Part shown: piece by piece, positions 7,693 through 13,101 of the stretch | Numbering within the stretch: the stretch's first letter is position 1 | Layout of the letters: each line of letters starts with the position of its first letter | Assembly (NCBI GenBank): GCA_016928975.1 | Contig: JAFGJR010000060.1 | Location: 1 to 13,101, forward strand | DNA: 13,101 bases | Direction: 5' to 3' | Source of the DNA: Sedimentisphaerales bacterium | GTDB lineage: Bacteria > Planctomycetota > Phycisphaerae > Sedimentisphaerales > SG8-4 | Made by a program: the position numbers and the translations under genes | Notes under the pieces: generated by a model | What the model saw: only the letters and a program-made list of their open reading frames with translations | Databases searched by the model: none | What the model was told of the DNA's origin: nothing

Positions 7693-10600
7693 ATGCGCTT
7701 TTCTCCTGTTTCATCCGGTTGTGCTTGCTGCGTGCTCATGCTCCTTGTCCAAGCGATGGCGTGTGCCGCCACATCGGCGGCCCCTGCGACGGCCGGTCAG
7801 CCGGCCGCCCCCACCTGCGCGATTCTGGCCGAGGCGACGGCCGGGCTGGACTCGTCGCCCGTGGTGACCCTGCTGGAGGCGAAGCTGTCGCAGGATTCGC
7901 GGGTCCAGCTGCTGGAGCGGGCGGAGATCGCCCGGATCCTGGCGGAACATTCGTTGTCTCTGAGCCTGGCCGAGAGTACGCCGAAGTCGCGGCGGGAATG
8001 GGGGCAGGTGCTGCGGGCTCAAATGCTGGTGCTGCTGCAGACGCGACAGGTCAAGGAAGGCAAGGTCATTGAGGCCGGCTTCGTCGAGACGCGCCACGGG
8101 CTGAGCCTGGGCAGCGAGCGGCTGGTCTGGGACGACCGGGCCGAGCAGATTGCCTCACTGCTGGCTCGCCGAGTGGGCCAGGTGGCCGGGACGCTGGGGG
8201 CGGGCGTCAAACACGTCTTTGCCGTACCGCCGTTCGAGGCCGAGGATCTTTCGCCGGACTCGCTCCAGTATCAGAGCGCCTACGCACAACTGGTTGAGGA
8301 GACTCTTTCACATCTGCCGGGTGTGGTGATGGCCGATCTGGCCCACGCCGCAGAAGTGGCCCGTGAACTGGCGGTGAGCGAAGGCGAGACATCCGTCGCC
8401 AGGTCTCTGCCCTATTACCTCCACGGCCGGCACAAGATGACCGGCCCGACCGGGAATCGGACCGTCAGCTTCCACCTGGAGCTTCGTCACGGCCAGGAAA
8501 CCATCGCCTCGATGGACAAGGACGCCATCCATCCAGACTCCGCCGCATCGTTTCTGCGTGAATCCTGCACCGAACTGGCCCGCAAGGTGATCGGCGGCGC
8601 GCGGCAGGCCCCGGTCAATGGAGCAACGACCCTCGAAGCCGACCTCCTGGAAGAGCGCTGCCGCGCCTATCGCCTCGTCGGCGAGTGGGAGTCCGCCATC
8701 CGCATGGCCGAGGCAGCCCTGTTGCTGGACCCGGGGCGGCATGAGCTGCGGGCCCAGCTTATCCATTTGTATGAGAGGCTCGTTTGGGTCTGGAATGGCC
8801 GTCGCTTCAGATGGGAAACGGAGTTCCGACGCAAACAGGACGCGGACATGCGAAAGCGCATCGCCACTAGACCCTATGATACTGGCGCAGAACCGATCCC
8901 AGTCCGGGCTTTCGTGCAATGCGGCTTCGCGGCGATCAATCACGCCTGGCATTTGGCCCACGAGCGCCCACTCCGCCGCGAGGAGGTATGGCCTCTGTGC
9001 AATCTCGTTTCGACGGCATCCAGACCGTTCAACTCACCCCATATCTATGATTGGAAGCAAGACGCTTCATCGCTTGCTCCGCTTATGCGAGGCCTGCTAG
9101 ATCAATACTCCGGTGTCTGCTCGTATGTCCTCTCCAACAGCCGCATCAGCGACGATCAGAATCGCTCCGCTTACACTTACATGGCCTCGTCCGTGTGCAA
9201 GCTCGCGTCGAGTTCGCCCTGGATCGGACAGGAGGGACAGTTGGATGTGCTCCGCAGATGCCTCCTGGCGATCGAGCCCGCTGACGGTTCATTTGCCGTT
9301 CAATGGGGCGTGGTATCTTCTGTCAGCGACATGCTCTGGAGCGCTCCTGAACCCGCACGGGAGCGGTTGTTCGTGGATCTGTCGAGACGAGAAACAGGGT
9401 CTAATCGCTTTATTATTGACTGTTTGCGTGTTATTCGGAGTTTCCAACGGATTGATCAGGCCCTGCGCGTGCGAAAGGAACTCGACGCCATCGCCTCCAA
9501 GGCCTTCCCCGACGAATCTGCGCCCCCCATACAGATGCGCGGCGTCTACACCACGTTTGAATACCTCAAGGCCAAGCTGGAGTCAGGAGGGCAAGTCCCA
9601 ACGCGACAAGAGGCTGCTGACGACACTGCAACCGCCGACAACACGGTCCAATTCTCGATCATCTCCCGTAGGGACCCGCGATTCCAGGCGGGCCACAGCA
9701 TCAACGGGATCAAACAATGGCTGAGCCTGGGCAACGCATGCGATGTGTTCGTCGCGCATGAAGTCGAGGTCATGACCCAGCCCTGGGAGCAGATCAGTCT
9801 TGGCACATTCGAGCGATCATGGCCTCAACGAGGACATGTGCAGTGGGACGGGCGCTACCTCTGGGTGAGCGAGGGCCGAGGACGTCTCCATGTTTTCGAG
9901 GGCACCTCTTGGAAATCTGTCGCCGTGTTTGAAGGAACAGACGGTCTTCCCGCCATGGAACACGGCTGCAAGATTGCCCCTCTCGGTCCAGGTCGCGTAT
10001 GCGTAGCCGGAGCCACGGGTCAACCAGCGCTCTATCAGTCCTGGATCGCGACGGTTGAACTCAGTGGTGACAAGGCGATGGGACTGAAAAAGGGCGTGGA
10101 CGTTTTCTACAATGCTCGGCAAGTCTCGCCTGCTCAGACCAGCACGTCCACTCAGCCGAACAGTCTGGCACGTGGATTCCTCCCGGTTTTCGCGCTCACG
10201 GTTCCCTCGGCAGCAGGATTGCCGCTCGTCATTGTGGGCCGGCACAATCTGGGAGAGGGGCCTCCTGGAGGCCTGCCTGCTTTGCTGGTGAACCCGGGCA
10301 CGCGGCAGGTCACAATCTTGCCGGAAAAATGGGGGAGCGACTGGGCCTATGTTGCTGGTCCGGACCGGGTCTACGTGCTGACTTATCGAGAAGTGCACAT
10401 GCCGCTGGTGCCGATCGTAGCTTCAGCACAACTGCCGGATACGGAGCTTCGGGAGGTGATTGCCCTCGATCAGCCCCGCTGGGAGTTTGTCCATGCCACG
10501 ACCGGCGTACTGGAAGGGTATCTGCTCCACGCCATTGGGCAGGATTGGTACACAATAGACCTCAGCGGGCCGCGGATTCTGCGAAAGGCTCCTGTCGATG

Positions 10601-13101
10601 TGCAGATACGCAAGTGCCAGTTGAGCCGCTCCGATTTCTACGGGCTGGTTGCCTACAGCTACGATGGGGCGTGGCAGGTTCGGTTTGGCAAGACGGCGAC
10701 GGGGCCGGCTCTGCCCGTGTCGAGCGATTCTGCGCCGCAAGTCCCCTCCGAGGGGGCATTGGTGGCATGGCTCCCGAATCGCGGACAGGGATGGTTCCGC
10801 TCCCAGGCCACCGAGCTCAAAATCGCCATTGGCGACATCATTGTCGCGGTCAACGAGCAGAAGGTCTCAGGTGCTGCTGATTTCATGAAGGCGTCGGCAG
10901 ATCATGGGAGCAGCGTGCGTACAATCGAGATCGTCAATGAAACCGACCGGTGGACAGTGACTGTTCAGCCTGGCAAGATCGGCTTGTTCGTTTGCGACTA
11001 CAGGACCTCGTACGGTCCTGCACTCAAGGCCGCCCTGCTGGCTTGCCGGGACAGACGGTATGCCAGGGCTCACAGGTCATTTGAAGAAGCCTTGGCGCGT
11101 GGACTAGATGTCCGATCGAACGAACTCTTGTCGCTGATCTATGCGCACTGCGTCTATTACTCAGGTGATGCTCCGAAGGCCCTTGCGGTTCTGGATGAAT
11201 GCATCGCGCGAGGGGAGAAGGAGCCCGTGTTCATGCTGTGGGAGCTGTACCGAGACGGAATCGATCTTGATGTGGCCTCGCCCTCTCAGAATCTTGATGG
11301 ACATCTCGGCTTGTACCTGCGGCAGCGGGTGTGCCAGGAATACCCGGATCACGTCAACAGTATTTGGGAGCTTTCCCACTACCAACAGCGGACGCTTCGC
11401 CAGTACCCGGTGACGGTGCCTGTCTGGTTGGAACTGATGAACAAGGCCAGCGCGTCGAACAACAAGATTCTCGCGTGTGCGGCTTTGGAGCATCTTCGCT
11501 TGTTGTTCAGCGACCTGAAGATGAAGCCGGAGCACTCGGCTGTTTGCCGATACCTCGTGGACAGTGGCTTATACGCATCGGGGCTGACATGTTTTGATGA
11601 AACCTTGCTGGAAGCCGGCGGGCCGGAGTTGGCTGTCAGGGTCTGGAAGGCCGCCGAGCCTGCAAGACGCGGCTCTCTTGGATCCGGCTCCCACATCCAG
11701 CGCGTCATCGGGGCCGCCGCCCTTACAGGACAAATTCAGGAGGCTCGGTCGATCATCAGCCGATTGGAGCCCCCCTTCGACGCGATTCCCAGTCCAACGT
11801 TCATCGCCAGCAATGCCTTCATGATTGGCTGGCAAGATCTGGCGCAGGATTACGCGACCTGTGCTCGGCGAATGGTTGCTGAGTTCCCCGACGAGCCGGG
11901 GATCCTGACGGGAGCGTTCATCATTCTGAGCCATCTTCCCGACCCCGACATCGCCGAACTGACGCGCATTCACGATCATGTGGAATTGCTGGTCACAAAT
12001 GATGTTTCACGAGCAACGCGCTCCTCCACCTTTTATCACGAGTCAGAGATGAGATTGACCTTGTCCATGCTGCGCGGTGACTATGATGCTGTGGCGGCAC
12101 TACAGGCGCTCACCGCCGGCAAGGCGCCGGCCCACTTCGCAAGCCAGCGCGAAGCTGCGCTCTTCCTGAAAGATCACCAGAAGAGACTGCGGGATATCAG
12201 GAGCCCGTTCGCGCGCACCCAGTATGCCCTGCGGGTCCCATCGCGCGGATGGCTCCTGCTGACCCGTGACAACCGGATGGGCTGGGCGAGTCCAGATGGC
12301 GACGACATTACCGAAATCCCGCTTCCTGACCAGGCATGGACGCGTATCGAGGCCACTGGCAATGATGGCCAATGGGACTACTCGACAACAAATACGATCC
12401 GGCGCTCAGATTCGGGCGATACCGTCGTTGTCCTCGGCGGACCAAGGACAGTGTATGCATTGAATCCCGACCGCCAAGGCTGGACTCGATTGATATGGTA
12501 CCGATTTGAGAAGAGTTCCGTTGGCGGGGCCGATGTTCACGAGGAGTGGCTGGACTGGTTACAGCCGGTGCTTGATGAGTTTGCCTCCTTCATGTTGGCG
12601 AAGGAGGAACCCGCACGGGAGGTGGTATGGCCACCTGGTGATCAGGATTACTTACGTGGCGCGAAAGCCATGCTGAGCGACGGGACCTGGATCGTGACCG
12701 ACAAACGCAGTGATCGGAAGTTCCTCGACCTGAGCAGCGTTTGTGCGAAAGCCCTCCGCGGCCCCATCGAAATCTACGAGATGTCCGACCTCACGGGCGA
12801 CGTGCTGGTCTACCTCTACACCAGCCAGGGTGTGCTCAAGTGGCGGCGGGCGGACAACCAGATCGTGCCGATACCGTTCCCCGATCGGACCACGCCGGCG
12901 CCGGTGTTTCCGCTGACCGAAGGCGGCGAACGCCTGAAGGACAAGGTTGTTCGGCTTGCGGTGCTGCCTGAGGCCGGCGGGGCAATCTACCAACTCGACC
13001 TGGTCAAAGGCAAACTCACCCGCGACGCGGGCATCAACCAGTGCTACCCGATGACCTACTGGCTGCAGAAGCCGGTCGAGTGGAACCGCCAACAGGTGAT
13101 C
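7693..13101 (+). CDS. giant exported CsgG-like / TPR / PDZ / propeller-like protein, 3'-truncated
   Basis: I translated this frame codon by codon: 1803 codons from ATG 7693 to the window edge, with no stop. The gene continues outside. Signal peptide about 1-26 (hydrophobic LLVQAMACAA; Cys24 is not in a canonical lipobox). CsgG-like domain about 42-155 ('CAILAEA', 'VQLLERAEIARILAEHSL'), a second diverged copy about 175-305 ('VFAVPPFEAED', 'PYYLHGR'), TPR-type repeat about 320-358 (GEWESA 329-334, LLLDP). A helical region follows, then a beta-rich propeller-like part about 700-1010 (VQWDGRYLW 716-724, LVIVGRH 845-851). Up to here it parallels the 1034-aa protein upstream. It then adds a PDZ-like domain about 1020-1098 ('IAIGDIIVAVNEQKVSG'), another TPR-like block about 1110-1175, a long helical region, and a second beta-rich region from about 1497. 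It starts 5 bp after the previous stop, so co-expression is likely. Probably extracytoplasmic; function unknown. Confidence 0.88.
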   Translation, partial: MRFSPVSSGCACCVLMLLVQAMACAATSAAPATAGQPAAPTCAILAEATAGLDSSPVVTLLEAKLSQDSRVQLLERAEIARILAEHSLSLSLAESTPKSRREWGQVLRAQMLVLLQTRQVKEGKVIEAGFVETRHGLSLGSERLVWDDRAEQIASLLARRVGQVAGTLGAGVKHVFAVPPFEAEDLSPDSLQYQSAYAQLVEETLSHLPGVVMADLAHAAEVARELAVSEGETSVARSLPYYLHGRHKMTGPTGNRTVSFHLELRHGQETIASMDKDAIHPDSAASFLRESCTELARKVIGGARQAPVNGATTLEADLLEERCRAYRLVGEWESAIRMAEAALLLDPGRHELRAQLIHLYERLVWVWNGRRFRWETEFRRKQDADMRKRIATRPYDTGAEPIPVRAFVQCGFAAINHAWHLAHERPLRREEVWPLCNLVSTASRPFNSPHIYDWKQDASSLAPLMRGLLDQYSGVCSYVLSNSRISDDQNRSAYTYMASSVCKLASSSPWIGQEGQLDVLRRCLLAIEPADGSFAVQWGVVSSVSDMLWSAPEPARERLFVDLSRRETGSNRFIIDCLRVIRSFQRIDQALRVRKELDAIASKAFPDESAPPIQMRGVYTTFEYLKAKLESGGQVPTRQEAADDTATADNTVQFSIISRRDPRFQAGHSINGIKQWLSLGNACDVFVAHEVEVMTQPWEQISLGTFERSWPQRGHVQWDGRYLWVSEGRGRLHVFEGTSWKSVAVFEGTDGLPAMEHGCKIAPLGPGRVCVAGATGQPALYQSWIATVELSGDKAMGLKKGVDVFYNARQVSPAQTSTSTQPNSLARGFLPVFALTVPSAAGLPLVIVGRHNLGEGPPGGLPALLVNPGTRQVTILPEKWGSDWAYVAGPDRVYVLTYREVHMPLVPIVASAQLPDTELREVIALDQPRWEFVHATTGVLEGYLLHAIGQDWYTIDLSGPRILRKAPVDVQIRKCQLSRSDFYGLVAYSYDGAWQVRFGKTATGPALPVSSDSAPQVPSEGALVAWLPNRGQGWFRSQATELKIAIGDIIVAVNEQKVSGAADFMKASADHGSSVRTIEIVNETDRWTVTVQPGKIGLFVCDYRTSYGPALKAALLACRDRRYARAHRSFEEALARGLDVRSNELLSLIYAHCVYYSGDAPKALAVLDECIARGEKEPVFMLWELYRDGIDLDVASPSQNLDGHLGLYLRQRVCQEYPDHVNSIWELSHYQQRTLRQYPVTVPVWLELMNKASASNNKILACAALEHLRLLFSDLKMKPEHSAVCRYLVDSGLYASGLTCFDETLLEAGGPELAVRVWKAAEPARRGSLGSGSHIQRVIGAAALTGQIQEARSIISRLEPPFDAIPSPTFIASNAFMIGWQDLAQDYATCARRMVAEFPDEPGILTGAFIILSHLPDPDIAELTRIHDHVELLVTNDVSRATRSSTFYHESEMRLTLSMLRGDYDAVAALQALTAGKAPAHFASQREAALFLKDHQKRLRDIRSPFARTQYALRVPSRGWLLLTRDNRMGWASPDGDDITEIPLPDQAWTRIEATGNDGQWDYSTTNTIRRSDSGDTVVVLGGPRTVYALNPDRQGWTRLIWYRFEKSSVGGADVHEEWLDWLQPVLDEFASFMLAKEEPAREVVWPPGDQDYLRGAKAMLSDGTWIVTDKRSDRKFLDLSSVCAKALRGPIEIYEMSDLTGDVLVYLYTSQGVLKWRRADNQIVPIPFPDRTTPAPVFPLTEGGERLKDKVVRLAVLPEAGGAIYQLDLVKGKLTRDAGINQCYPMTYWLQKPVEWNRQQVI

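Noticed and set aside
9349..12624. 15-nt direct repeat GAACCCGCACGGGAG, in the codons for EPARE, near 9349 and 12607 of the giant gene
   Set aside because: The flanking protein sequences do not align; the repeat is short, in frame in both places and probably coincidental.
3389..13101. Curli (csg) secretion operon
   Set aside because: Only the CsgG-like fold is present. No curlin repeats, CsgE/CsgF-like proteins or lipobox on the 375-aa protein are visible, and the fused TPR, PDZ and propeller-like parts do not occur in CsgG.
1..13101. tRNA, rRNA, CRISPR array, insertion sequence, phage or defence genes
   Set aside because: I found no regularly spaced repeats, transposase or integrase motifs, terminal inverted repeats or structured RNA gene patterns; nearly all the window is accounted for by the genes listed.

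Overview
The window is a GC-rich, densely coding bacterial segment with every supported gene on the + strand. The left edge carries the 3' end of a gene for a DUF1559-type (H-X9-DG-like) secreted prepilin-like protein. That family is strongly expanded in Planctomycetota, and the large exported CsgG-like/TPR/propeller proteins to the right also fit a planctomycete. I infer this phylum from protein style only; there is no rRNA or marker gene to confirm it.

Layout: (1) 1-546, the DUF1559-like C-terminal part. (2) 547-864, a 318-bp non-coding gap, the most likely place for the promoter of what follows. (3) 865-13101, a co-directional cluster: an ECF sigma factor (TTG start), a membrane anti-sigma factor with a zinc-finger (H-x3-C-x2-C) N-terminus and a large extracytoplasmic domain, a stand-alone Ig-like plus glutamine-amidotransferase/ThuA-like-fold protein, a 375-aa exported protein with two CsgG-like domains, a 1034-aa exported protein (CsgG-like domains, TPR, beta-propeller-like), and a very large exported paralog of the latter. 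That last frame opens at 7693 and stays open to the window edge (1803 codons, no stop). It adds a PDZ-like domain, a second TPR block and a second beta-rich region.

Spacing is tight: 114 bp, a 4-nt ATGA overlap, a second 4-nt ATGA overlap, 66 bp and 5 bp. The sigma/anti-sigma pair, the coupled GATase-like gene and the three CsgG-like exported proteins are therefore probably one transcription unit.

Working model (inference): the ECF sigma factor is held by the membrane anti-sigma and controls the locus. The products are extracytoplasmic proteins sharing a CsgG/LpoB/TolB-N-like fold that appears twice in each protein, joined to protein-interaction modules (TPR, PDZ, propeller). This looks like an uncharacterised cell-envelope system. 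It is not a curli system: no curlin subunits or csgE/csgF-like genes are visible and the first CsgG-like protein lacks a lipoprotein cysteine. No tRNA, rRNA, CRISPR array, insertion sequence or integrase was seen.
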